A stretch of DNA of 64,000 nucleotides from Lasioglossum baleicum (taxonomy: Eukaryota > Arthropoda > Insecta > Hymenoptera > Halictidae): the NCBI RefSeq assembly GCF_051020765.1, contig NC_134929.1:23884135-23948134 (forward strand), given 5' to 3'. Within the stretch, counting starts at the first letter, position 1. Each line of letters begins with the position of its first letter. The notes beneath the pieces are model-generated. The model made no database searches and had not been told where the DNA came from. It worked only from the letters and a program-made list of their open reading frames with translations. Shown here piece by piece: positions 10,862-23,355 of this stretch. Position numbers and translations under genes: made by a program.

Positions 10862-13800
10862 TTGTTAGCAAGAGCTTCTTGCTCCTGCAACCTGTTAAAC
10901 AATGTTTGAAGGAAAAATGGGACTGGTAAACCAGCGGTAAAAGTGTAAAAGGTTTTCCGGAAGGACAGAGGGGCAAGTGTCGTGGCGGATGACGGATTAT
11001 TGATTCGGTGACGACGGGAGAACGTCGCGTCGCGCGTCGGTTCGAGGGTTCATTTCCTAGTACATCCCTCGGAGCCGGGACTGCAATAACTTGTATTATT
11101 CACCCTCCGTTCCTCGTTTGTCTTCCTTTATTTTCTCCCCTCTATCTTCTTTATCTTCCCGCGTGATTTCCTATCTTTAGATTACCATCGCCCCGTTATT
11201 ATTCTCAGCACGTAAAGTCGCCGAGAATCGGGTAAAACGGCTCTCTCTCTCTGGTTGATGTATCCTTCTATAATAACGAAACACGCCCCTGAAACCCCCA
11301 GATCCCGACAATAATACCATTGCATCAAAACACGTGTATTATTTCCACTTCAATTAACCTATTTACTTTCCATTCAACGCGTCCGATACCTTCCGGCCTC
11401 GACGCGTATTTTGCTTAATTATCAAACGCCTGTGCAAATCTTCGTATTCGCTGGTAACGTTAATAACAAATACCTTTTATTATTGAACGGGAGCCGTGTA
11501 TGTGCTTTGAAACATACAGAGAACCAACCGCGCCACCACTCCCGATAGTAATCGACTTCAAACGCAGAATGGTTTATTAAAAAAGTGATACCAAAGCTTT
11601 GAAATGGTTCAAATTGGCTGAACGTTCGGTCGACGCGAAACTTTAATCGAAAACAACAATTTAAATCTGCGATAAATTGATTAAGAAGCGTACCTTAACT
11701 CTGCAGTTCTATTGCATTCGAGATTTTTTTATTTTATCTGCACTGACTAACCTGATTGAAATGTTTCAATTATTAAAAGATAATATCGAGACAAGGCAAT
11801 GCCGTCAGTAATTTTACCCAACAAGAAAGGTGAAAATTCATTTTCACCTCAAATAAACAATGTCATACGCATGTCTTCCGCAGCGACAGGTGACAAAGAA
11901 TATTCTGGAATATCTGACGTCGCGCCAGTTGGTTGTCGGCACGCGTCATGTTTACCATTTTAATTTGTTTAAAATGTGCATGATTTAATTCGTCGAAAAT
12001 TCTCGATTCGCTGTAGCGCTCTGTGACCGTCTCATGTGTCATTAACGGATGCGTTCACATTTTTTAGTAAGTTCTGGGCGTTGTTGCAAACGAAACAAAA
12101 CTTGTGTTTCCACTTTTAACTGAAAAAATTCATTTAATTCTCGTCAAATGGTGCAAATAAAAAGTTTGTATGTATTTCCATTTGTTAAGCTTTACAACAA
12201 ACGTGGGAGATTTTGCTGAAGCTTCTGCATCGTTTAGGATGTTTCTATCCTATTAACTGTTATGTGGTTTATAAATAAACGAGTGACTCTCGTGAAATTG
12301 CGGCCACTTCGTTATTTTTCGACAAAACGAAAAAATCCTACATTGAATGACGGACGATTTAATTGATTCAATACCCTCTACATCCCATTTTGCATGGAAA
12401 ATCTGTTCACAATAAATCGCATACTATCAATAGTATATATCATATACTCTCGATTGTCATTTTGACTTGGAGGGAAAACTGAAAATAAAAATTTGTAAAT
12501 GTTATTCATGTACGTTTCTATCGCTCTTAACCCTTCGGGAAGACGCGTGTCAGTTTCTTTTTGTACAATCAAGGTTGTACAATATCGCAGACGTTCCCAT
12601 GGTTTATTGAAGATCCACAGCCATCTTAAAATTCTAGCTAAACAGTAATTCTTAAAAATATACCGCACCTACTAAATTTTGAAACATGTTTTAATAAGCT
12701 GCAGAGACGTTTCTGAAGGTTTCGGGAAGTTTTCGAAATACGCAGTTCCGTTGTTCGGAGAAAAATTCTGGAAAGTAAGGTACATTTTCAATCCGTCAGG
12801 CCAGTCCAACCCCTTAAAGCTAAATATAAGGGTGGAAAGAACGGAGCTCGGTGCAAAAGGAACTCGACTATTCTTCCTCCTGTTCGAGCCTCCTCGCAAC
12901 CTCTTCCCCTTGAACAGCTCCTTTTTTCGCGTCCCTTTGTCGCGTTACCTTCACGCTCCGCGTGTGTAAATATCGACGTTAAAGACCGCGTACGCGTGAA
13001 CAGCCGTCACATACATATACGTACACTCTTGCACGTTCAGCTATGAGGAGCTCACACGCATGCGGGCGAGCTAACAATGTTCCCCCATATTTTCGTATTA
13101 CGTTTCTATCGCCATTAAGGAGAGCCCCAGGCCGTAGTAGAGACGGGATGAAAGCGACACGTATTCAACGAGACATTGAAATTATCCGGAAGACGAAGGA
13201 CCTTCCCACGACGAAGGTATCCTAGTTTCCTTGCAACTATGTCGTTTCGAAGACGCTACATACTGACACGGGATTTAATTTTTTCCTGAGAAGACGCTCA
13301 GGGTTGAATGTGCTCATTTGACCTTGATGCTAAAAATCCGATTATAGCCGCATATAGTCGAATGGACTATAAACGACAAACGAACCTTCAGTTATTTCGC
13401 CGCGTAAGCTAAATAGAAATGTTTCTTTCATCCTGCTCCCCTGGAAACGGTTGCGCACGCAAGGTCTCTTTTTCTTACCCTTCTTTCGATCCACGGAGCA
13501 CGAAGATAGGGGCGCGGTAGACAGCCCCGAGCTTTATAGGATGGGTTCTATGGACGCCAGGACGATCCGTTGGTCGTCTGGTGCTCATCCAGCCTTCCAG
13601 GAAGCTCGAAGACCGGTTAATTAATGGATGTTGCCCCGAGCGGACCGACCGATGATCTATGCCACGTTCTCTGATACCTTCCAGCTGGTTGTCTCGCGAT
13701 TACAGCGAAGGGATCGGGTTCACCGTGCAATCACGAAACACGGATTCATTCGATACCCAACGCGACGTTCACTCGAGCGCGATCCAATGAGTTACGAAAG

Positions 13801-15222
13801 AACAGGGCACGGTGGATATGGTAAATATGGTAAATATGGTAAACAGCACACCGTGAGACGTCCAAAATGCGCCGGGAAAGTTCAACGCGATTGCATCGAG
13901 TTTCTTGACTTCGCCGATTCTAAAGCTTCCGCGGAGAAAGTCATTTTCCGTTCTTTTTCGCCAATTCTAGTCCGTTCGTTCATGGAATGTTGGTTTTTAC
14001 TGCTTCGAACGAAACAGCTTCGCTGTCACCGAGAAGATCCGGTTTAACAACTTCAAAAATCGGGTTTTTTATGATACTTTGATCCGTAGCAGCACATGTG
14101 TAGAAGTTGAAGACAGAAATTCGAAGTTGTCGTGATCTGCAGGACAAGAATTTTTCTCGTATCTACTTTGATTCTATGCTAAAAACAATCCTTTTATTAT
14201 TTCTTTAATCATTTCAATAAGATGAACATAATACGTTGAAGTTCTTTACGCTGGTTTAAACGTTACCTGTCAAATTTTGTCATAAATGAGCATAAACCCG
14301 TCTAGTTATCGGCAACGGTAAAATTATACATATACGGCCGCTGAGAATCGAGGTGAAAATAGACTGAATTATCGACATCCGGGGCTTAATGCAACAATCG
14401 CATGAATAGTGAACAAATATTAATTGATTTATCCATTCACTATAATCGTCCGGGTATTCCACGCGCGTCTCGCGCAGAGATGATATTTTTCGCGTATCTC
14501 GCGCGATCGATATTCAGAATTTGCGGGAACAGCTCGTGGAACATCATCGACCGATCTATAGAAATTCGTACAGCGACCGTGCATCCGATTATGTAAAGTA
14601 TTTCACGTGTGCAACGTGTTGCACGAGTGCACGGATTAAGCGACCGTTCGTAATGTTAATTACAGACACTAGGTTATTAGAATTGATTCGCGCGCGGTAT
14701 CATCTAAATGCGATTCGTATTATATTCGAAACGGCCGTAATTAGAGCGACAGCTGGGTAAAATTTGCCGGGCGAAAATTAATTACATCGACGCTACGCAC
14801 GCATTTTCTAATTAAGCGTCTTCGGAGGAATTCCTTCTACGTTCTCCGTTTTTACCGAGAACGAGGGGAGGGGGGTCGTTCGTGGAAGCTGATCCGTGAA
14901 ATGCACATTTATTTGCAAAGGTCACGCCCACCTTTCGGTTATTATAGCTTCTAAATTGGCTGCTGATTATGGGGTAGTGTGTCGTGGCTATTTCTACCCC
15001 GACAGCGCAACTGCAACTTTTAGTTTCTCGATAAAAGTGATTTCGTCTTTTACGCCGCATTCTTGCACGCTTTATCGTTTGAAATCTCGCACAATGTTCT
15101 TTGTTCGGCGAATGTTTCGTTTCAACGAGTACCACGATTTTCATTCGAACAAAATATTCGTCACGTTTTATTTTAAATTCTAATTCCACCAATTTTATCC
15201 GTAATGTCACATTTTAAACGCA
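10862..15222. other. Gene-free stretch, nothing recognised
   Basis: Mostly single-copy-looking DNA. A triple 9-bp repeat (GGTAAATAT type) lies at about 13818-13845. The frame at 13628-14047 that runs over it gives a GKYGKYGKYG run with no known domain and is not believed to be a gene. No splice-flanked coding exon was recognised. Confidence 0.35.
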
Positions 15223-15653
15223 TTAACCTTTATGTAGCCAACCGAAATGTATAGATTATCTAAAACCTTTCGTATTTAACATGTCTACACAAATTCTTAT
15301 TTTAAGACTATAAATTAACCCTTTGCAATCGAATGGCGAGTCTGAGGCGCCACTAAAAATTGCCATACCATTATCCAAAACCGTTTTAACATTATTAAAT
15401 TTGCCTCTATTCTATAAATTGTAAAAAGCTCAACTGTTATACATATATAAGAAAACAGGTTCAATTTGATGTGCACAATGTAAAAAAGATTACACAGAAC
15501 AAAAATGACCTTGGTTGAAAGAAATATCTTGATTATGTAATTCAAATTGCCTCGAGTGCAAAGGGTTAATATATCAGCGATCGTAGAATGGACATTCAGA
15601 GAAATTTTCTAATATTTTTATTGTTGAAAGTGGGTTGGCTACACAAGGGTTAA
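15223..15653. mobile_element. TTAA-site MITE, family C, interrupted by family B MITE
   Basis: The outer ends are TTAACCTTTATGTAGCCAAC and, inverted, TTAACCCTTGTGTAGCCAAC, both including TTAA. The interior is split by a second MITE at 15315-15569, also at TTAA. It is non-coding, and the outer element is older than the insert. Confidence 0.7.
15315..15569 (-). mobile_element. TTAA-site MITE, family B copy 1
   Basis: Ends TTAACCCTTTGCAATCGAAT and, inverted, TTAACCCTTTGCACTCGAGG. A related copy with the same ends and a GGCGCC(T)CAGA-type subterminal block is at 47623-47867, and a truncated one at 47402-47622. About 255 bp including TTAA, non-coding. Confidence 0.8.
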
Positions 15654-18600
15654 ACGATCATAGAGAAATACAATGTTTGACAGTATGTAAAAGAGAAAAT
15701 GGATGAATTCTTACGTGTGATGTGAACTACCACGATATTTCATCATATACTATAGAAAGTATATGACGGTGAGGAGCCACATCATTTTTTAAAAAAGACG
15801 CGACAAGGACCAGGTTCTTTTCTCAGGACAGACGTCGTTTCTCATATTTAAGGGAAAGTCGATACACGTCGAGATACGTAATTGAATTCCGAAACGTGCT
15901 CGCAGGGCAGCAAGTAGTCCTTAGGGGATTTTCGTATGCGTCGCGCGTGTGTTATGGATAAAAAGGCGAATGGACCACAATAAAACATTGTACGTCATTC
16001 ATTAAGCTTGACACGTGTCATCCGCACTTCTCCAATAAGATTCAGCCGGGCTGGTTGCTACGGGGACGGTGCTGGATGTCTCCTCTGGGACAGGATACTG
16101 ATATATGTGCAATAAAGGCAAAGCAACGACCTGTCCAACAATATTGGTCAGGATGCGAAGCTGAGGTTCGAGCAACGAAGTGTCGTAGGAGACACGAACA
16201 AGTAGCTCCAGAAAAACGCCGTAGTTTACGTCAGGGATGGGCATTTTTGTCTCAGTTCAGACAAGACCGTCCCCCGCCAGCATCCGCCGTTACCATGGAG
16301 GAAGGACGCGTTTCATCCGTCGCGAGCAGTGCGCAGGCTTGGCGCATCGCGGCCGCGAGGAGTGCCACGTGCACAGAGAAATTGGTGGGGGAAGCAGGCG
16401 TTCGAGGGGCCCCTACTGTGAATTAAGAATAATTTTTTAAGCGACCTTTCATTTGGGGGGGGGGGCACATCGATGGACGGCCGCCGTTAGTGATAAAAAT
16501 TGAAACGTCTGATACGAAAAATTTTGTTTATTCTCAAACTGGAAGGAATTCAGCTTGGAATTTTTCAGAAATTCAATCATTTGTAGAACCATTAACAGCT
16601 CGCAACGCAAGTTAATTTTAATTCACGCATATTCTGCGATAGTTATGTATACTGAAAGAAAATGCAGAAAAGAAAACTCGGGTTTTTCAAGGTGTTGAGC
16701 GTAGCGGTTCGATTTTGAGTGACATAAAGATAAGTTTCTGGGAGGATGGATATCAAACCAGCGTGGTATCATGCCGTCATCGGGCCGCAAACAGAGAGCT
16801 TTCTTGCAAAAACCTTCTTTGTCGGTGTATAATCGTTAGGCGCTCCACAGGTGTGTGCTTTTCGCCGATGCCTCTTGTAAAGCTTTCCGGCTCTTCGTCT
16901 GCTCCGCTTCAGCTCCTCCTACTACCCCTTTGTGACTGCAGAGCCAGAGACACGACGGTCGGCACGGCACGTCTTCTGACAATCCTTTTCACGCTGCTCG
17001 AACCTGAAAGCCTAATGCCGTAACATCTGTTTTTTTTCTGTTTCTTTTCGTGTCCGTCGAAGAATACAAACGAATAAACACACAGGCCCGTCCCCCCTAA
17101 CGACGTTTCACCACCGGAACGATATTTCTTTTCATTTCTTTCTCCAAACGATTTTTCTTCCACCGCGCGGAACCCGAACAACAAGAAAAGTTCACTTCAA
17201 GCTCCCTTACCGAACGAGCAAAAAGCTTCGGAGGCACACACGCAGATTAAACGGCGAAAAACGAGACGATTTCCTGTGGCTCTTCTTCTTCTTCTTCTCT
17301 TTCTCTCTCTTTCTCTCTCGCGCGCTGTCTCGGTCACGCAAAAGTAAAATGTCTAATTGCTAAATGAAACGCAAATTAATCTGAAACAAATGAAATTTCT
17401 CATTTAATAGTAGTCGCAAGTGGCATTTCAATTACAAGAACTGGTCGGGGCAACGTGAAATCAAATTAATTGTTCGGCAATGTTCCGATATGAGAGTAAT
17501 TAGTTGATACACGATGGTATAAAAAGTTTAATAATTCCCCTTGATGTCCACTAGCTTCATTATGGTACGGTAATCATGATAAATCAATCTCTGATGCGTT
17601 GCTGCTTTGAGAAATTAATAAACACACGATCCTACAATACATGAACGTTTATAGTTCGAGTATGACTTAATTGAGTGGTTGTCTAAAAGGTTTTTTAAAT
17701 TTCATAGAAGCGCAATTTTGAAAAGCAAACGTGAATGCAATAATAAAAAAAAATAATAGGCCTTTCTTCCATTGGAAAAAGACTGAAAGACATTTTTTAC
17801 GGGTTGTTTTATCAAATGTTACATCAAAATAAGTTTCTAATTTGGAAGAGATGGCTAACAGTTAAACGGTAACGAATTAATTTTATTTCAACGTTCCGCG
17901 GTGACGGGCTTGACAAGACTGCTGTTCGACGTTCGCTTCTTGCTCGTCGTTCGATCGTTTTTGATGTTTTCTTGTCGTTGATAACGTAAATAACACGATA
18001 TAACGGATGACGCAATATAGCTTACGACTTTGTGCTCCTATAAAATTTAAAAAACCTGGCGTAGGCGCTTTTTCCAGACACCCATTCCAATTAATCCTCG
18101 TTTCGGAGTTTCCGCGACCGAATTGTACGAGCTACGCTCGTACGCCGGTAATGAAGGAATTAATAAAACAACTTTGTATCGTGATGAATATAGATAAAAT
18201 TAAAAGCAGATTATCGGAAGGTAATTATTTATGGAAAGGCACACGTGGTATGAAAATATGTATACAGGGAGTTAAGTGTTACGCTTTCGGTCGAATGAAC
18301 TCGAAGAGTGCGCACGGGTTAATCCGTTTCACAGAAACTCGTACGTTCGTCGGCGGTCTTAATTGAAATTCTACCGGGGTAGGCAATTGAAGGCTCGTTT
18401 CTAAGATTAGTCATTTCCGGTCTTTTCCCCGTCGCATCTATAGACGCCCCATTGACACGCGTCTTTGCAGACCGCAATCGATACGACAGAGAAGTTGCAC
18501 AATGCTAGAATTCGTGTGCGTGCAAATACCGCACGCAATACACTGCACGCAACTCGAGTGCAGATATTAAACCGTCGGCGATGATTTGCTTCGCTTTGTA

Positions 18601-21600
18601 GCACGATACGACATACATCTGTTACACTATACCACTTCAAAAATATTGTGTGCATCCCCTTCATATTTCTATTATTTTTTCCTGATGAAATTTCCAAAAA
18701 TATTATGCAACAAAAATCGGCAGAATCTTCTCATCGAACTCGATTGACTACTTTGATAATATCTCAGGGTAAATAAAATACTGATGGAAAGGATATGTTT
18801 TCCAACAAACCATAAACAAGAAAATTGAGAAAACTTTTATTGCCATATTCATTTTTTTTTTTTTTTGCTAAACGCATAAAGCCTGCTAATGAGTGGCGAT
18901 ATCTCAGTCGACTAGAACTGATCTTATAATTGTTTTATATGAATAAACATGACGTACATATTGCAAGCCATTTACTTTAATATTAATTCGCTTCGATTCG
19001 TTTTTGCGAAGAGATAAAAGCGTCGAACAGCTAAAACGAGAGTTGCGGGGCTACTGTGCGACGTCCACGATATCCGAACGGATACGTCCATCTTGTTCTG
19101 AGTTACCCTTGAATTGGTTAACGTTCAAAGCAATAAAAGAAGGAGCGGGAGAGGGGGGAAGCGAACAGTTAATTTTTTTTATTAGCAACCACATAAAACA
19201 GAAGCAGCACGGTGAGTGTATGTCTCTCTGCAGTGGTTGTAACGTCGGACTTCACGTCGTCCGTGAGATCGGCAGTTCCGAAGTGGGAGAGAAAGAGCGA
19301 CGAAGAGAAGGAAAGAGTGAGAGGGGAAGAAAGAGGTGTAGAGGGGCAAGGATCGAGGAAAGGATGAAAGCGAAGTGTAGTAGAAGAGAGGAGAGGAAAA
19401 GAAAAGGAGGGGAAAGGTTCAAGCACCATTTAACCGATCTCTGAATCATCGTTAAGCGACCGTTACACGACGGCTCGTTAAATCGTATCGTAATGTGGGT
19501 GGGTCAGATGATTCGCACGGTCGAAACAGTAACGTTCATAGAACTGTTTCGCCGATGGTCAATCTCCTTATCAGAAATAGGCATGCTGCACCGCTCGATG
19601 CACCGTCCCTCAACCTTTCGAATAACCGAATAATCATTCATTTGCATTTATCAATTCAACAAAAGTAACTATCATATTAAATACATTGATCCACTTGTTA
19701 CATTTTTAAATCCACTTCATAAGCCTGATCACTCTCACACGGTTCTCGTTTAAATATTGTAGAGCGTTGATTTCTTTTTACTTGTATTAAAAGAATTTAA
19801 GAATATCGTTACATTACTTTCAATCTTTTAAAACCAATGGAAGAATTCGTACAATCGATACGGTCAAGTTTTATTTCTGTTTTCAACAGTGTATCTTTTA
19901 TCAAATATGACGAAAAATTGCGGAGGTCGCAAATCCGTTGCAATTTTAAGCAAGAACGTGCGCAAAGAGTTGACGTACGTTGGGCGGAACAGAAAACAAT
20001 GCCAAAGCAAACGGTCGTCGTAAATATGTGACTAGCACGGAAAAAATCTTGGAGAGGAGATAATAATTTGTTTTTCTTCTCGTAGCTGCAGGCGAGTTTT
20101 AACGAATGTAATTTCGCATGAACGTCCGCAGTCCGCAGACAATTAATGTACGTCGATCTCGCATATTTCCTTTACGCTCTTGCAGAGTAAATACTTCTTG
20201 ACTCTTGACACAGTTGAAAGCAAGAGGCAATTGTGTCTGAACATTTTTTGCTCTCGCTGCGCCGCCGCGCCGCTAGGATGCACTTTCGTTGCAACGTTTC
20301 CCGGCCGCCGCGCTGCGCCGGGTCCGCGTACACGTTGAACAACTACTATTCGGAAATTGAAGTGGTACGTGATGATATTGATTTTCAATTGGGTTCCAAT
20401 TAAATTGCTAATTTCCGGAATTTGATAAAGGCGCGTATCCGCGCTGACTTCGGGCATATTATTCGAAAATCATAAATTGCCGCGACTTCGGAATCGTGTG
20501 CATACGTCTGTCGTGCTCGGTTTAAATATATTCCCCACTGGGAACCAATTTAACTGGTATTTTCGTTTTGAAAAACGACGGGAAATATATTTGAATACGA
20601 ATATGCTTTTATAATTGATAAAAATACCGAACGTTTGGACACGGGGCACGGTAAAAGTGTTTACATTTTAGTAAAAAAAAAAAAGAACAGTAATTTACGT
20701 AGAATAAAATTACAATGAAAAGGAAAGAAATCAGGTCGTAAGAATTTTCCCGAAAATTTATAATCAACGCAGAATCTCGACAGCTACAGATCGAAATGAC
20801 GCGTGACATATTTGCCATTTGTGGAAGGCTGCGTCGCGTAGTTGTGGAAATATTGCTAATCAAAATAGACGAGATCGCGACGAGTTAAGCGTGACGTTCG
20901 TCTGAAAAATTAGTGCTCGGACGATCAGATGAAAAGAGGGAGGCAGCTGGACGCGAAAACAGAGTTGGAAAGCGAGAGAGAAAGAGAGATAGAGTTAGAG
21001 AGCGGGAGAGCCGACTCGTGCTCAGAAAAGGTTGCGCGTGAGTTATCGAAAGAGGATCGGGATTGGAGCTGGAATCGATTTTCCGTATCGCGTGGCGTTA
21101 CAGCGACCTTCCGGCATCGCAAAGTTCGCCGGGTACAGTGACCCCTGGCACATTCAGCGCACAGCCGGTGCTCGGCGTCGTAAACCATTCCACGGCGAAA
21201 CGAGCGCCACTTCCGGAAAGCTGGGCTCTCGCTCTCGCTCTCGTGCGCTGTGTGCTCTGTTCTGCTCTGTTATACTCTGTTCTACTATGTTCTACTCCGT
21301 TCTGCTCGGCTCTGCTCGGCTCTGCTGTGCTGTACTCTACCGCGCTGCGCACTGCTGTGAGCGTGGCGAGCTGAGACGAGACGAGCCGAGGCGAGGCGTC
21401 TTGCTCGCGCCGAGCTCGACGACGCGGAAACCGTGCACCGAACTCTCCGATCTTATCTCCGACGGTTCTCACGGTCGAGAAATGTTTTCAGGTTGCCGGC
21501 GATTAATTTTCAAACGCCTAGAAGACTCGCGGTGCAGCCCCTGGCGCGCCTCTACGTCGCACAGTGTGCAATATCGCCCGAAACGCGGACAAAATATGAA

Positions 21601-22206
21601 ATTCTTGTTTGATTTTCACGAAACTTGGTATACCAAGGTTTTTTGTGCTGCTGATTAAGAATCTAACACCAGATTAATGTGTGTTTAATTTAACCGTTTA
21701 TTAATTTTCATTAATAAAATAATGAAGTTTTGGATTCTGTATTAAAATTTTAACATATTATCACACGATACAAGACAATTGAAGAACAAGTGATGGGATA
21801 TTAATAAATTCAAACAGTAATATTCATAGTTTATTTGTTTGAAGTAGAACTATGTAGAATTAATATCATTTGCTATAAGAGATGTCGAAGAAACACCTTT
21901 ATGTGTATAAATATCTTTTACAAAAATACAATATATATAAGATATATAAAATATATAATTTTAACATAGCAAAATTTTTCCTAAAGTAACGCACGATACA
22001 CGGATCTACGATCGACTAGCGACTAGCGACTGCGACCCGCGACTCACGACTGTGATCTGCTCTGGACCGAAAAAGACAATTAGGACCTGTGTCACACGAT
22101 ATCTACCGATCTTATCTTATCGTTAGAAAAACATAGGTTTCTATTGCTTATACAAACGTTACTTATAAATCGAAGTTTAAAACTTTGGATTCTCGAGCGG
22201 CAACAC
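15654..22206. other. Gene-free stretch with low-complexity patches
   Basis: No supported gene. There is a poly-G run at about 16457, CTT/CTCT tracts at 17281-17320, a T run at 18851, an A/G-rich stretch at 19270-19420, GAGA at 20965-21010, and a degenerate 10-bp TCTGCTCTGT-like array at 21235-21345. The 208-codon and 146-codon frames here run through these low-complexity patches and are not convincing genes. A GCGACT-type short repeat lies at 22010-22050. Confidence 0.35.
21235..21345. repeat. Degenerate CTCTGTTCTG-type tandem array
   Basis: Successive short units such as CTCTGTTCTG, CTCTGTTATA and CTCGGCTCTG run for about 110 bp after a CTCGCT repeat. The array explains the overlapping open frames on both strands. 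Confidence 0.7.
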
Positions 22207-22214
22207 AAATCAGT

Positions 22215-22414
22215 AGACTGCGGATCTTTATGCAAAATAAAAATTGTCTGAATCGACTGCAAGAAATAGAAACCAAACTGGATGTTATTTCTTTCCTTAA
22301 CGATTTTAATAGAAGAAGAATCATACATTGTCATCTTCAATTTTGAAAATTTTCCAACAATTTTGAATTTCATCTACTCAATTTTCCTATAAATGCATAA
22401 AGATCCGCAATCTG
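22215..22414. mobile_element. MITE, family D, with 9-bp target duplication
   Basis: Inverted ends AGACTGCGGATCTTTATGCA and (from the right) CAGATTGCGGATCTTTATGC. CAAATCAGT occurs directly on both sides (22206-22214 and 22415-22423). An 8-9 bp duplication fits hAT or Mutator-like transposition; the transposase class is not settled. Single ends of the same family are at about 26280, 35265, 46622, 59065 and 60205. Confidence 0.75.
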
Positions 22415-22423
22415 CAAATCAGT

Positions 22424-23163
22424 AACAGGATGCATCTAATAACATTACGTTTACACATTACAAACATGAATAATTTATTAATAGCATATACATTTCTCTC
22501 TCTCTCTCTCATTGCTGATCAGATTAAGAATACTCTCTTGTTAGTAGAAATTTTTCAATAATATTTTAAGTATACTTATTGACTGGATTTATTGCATCTA
22601 TGCCATATACAAACGTTAGTGTAATCAATCCAGGACAAGTCTCTCACACTTAAAACACGAGTATCTTTTGTTTGGGCAAGCTTCGGCAAAATTTTCATGT
22701 TGCATATTATGTACTATGTATAGACATATGTATTCAGTAATAATTTCCATACAAAACCGCCGTGTTATCTCGTGTTTCTCACTTATTAAATGAAACTAAG
22801 ATTTGGTCAATGTGACTTTTCTACGGAAAATCGTAATGTTTAAGCACTGCACGCTCTTATACTGAATCAGGAATGTCATACTAACGTTATAATCTCATGA
22901 TTTAATCACAGAAGTACCATTTTCAATAAACAGAACTCGTCCAAGCGTACACATTCGAGACAGACAATATGTTCTCATTATCTTTCAAATCATTTGAAGT
23001 AATAAAAGTCGACACACAACTATGATTCCATAATGTTGCAATCGGTTTTTTTCATTAACTTTTATGATTTCTTATACTTTGAACTATTAACTAACGATAT
23101 TACAACTCATATAAACTATAAATATGTTTCTTCTTTCGATCGTATTTGCTGTTAATAAATTTT
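22424..23163. other. Gene-free stretch, nothing recognised
   Basis: AT-rich DNA with a short TCTC tract near 22496-22510. No coding frame of interest. Confidence 0.35.
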
Positions 23164-23355
23164 TAAATGCTTTCGGCGCAACGGTTCGATCGTTTATTAC
23201 GAATTATAAAGCAATTTTGCTAATTGTCAAACAAAATCAACGCTTCGATCCTAGTTTGGATCTTTTTCAAGATATAAACAATATCTGTTACTTTGAAAAA
23301 TAGCATTCGCTTGCATTTTGTCCGCGTTTCGGGCGATGTTGCACACTGTGCGTCG
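23164..23355 (-). repeat. Dispersed repeat, Penelope-like element remnant, copy 2
   Basis: Nearly identical to 8037-8230 over its whole length. Its GAAAC box is changed to GAAGC, so the ribozyme-like core is further damaged. Both copies share the same boundaries, arguing for a defined mobile unit rather than a random duplication. Confidence 0.5.

Noticed and set aside
16002..16244. 80-codon minus-strand frame with a plausible-looking hydrophobic composition
   Set aside because: No motif recognised, no splice sites tied to it, and opposite-strand frames overlap it. The CAGGGATGGGC at its start looks hAT-like but has no partner end.
21032..21658. 208-codon + strand frame
   Set aside because: Runs through the TCTGCTCTGT tandem array, with equally long frames on the other strand.
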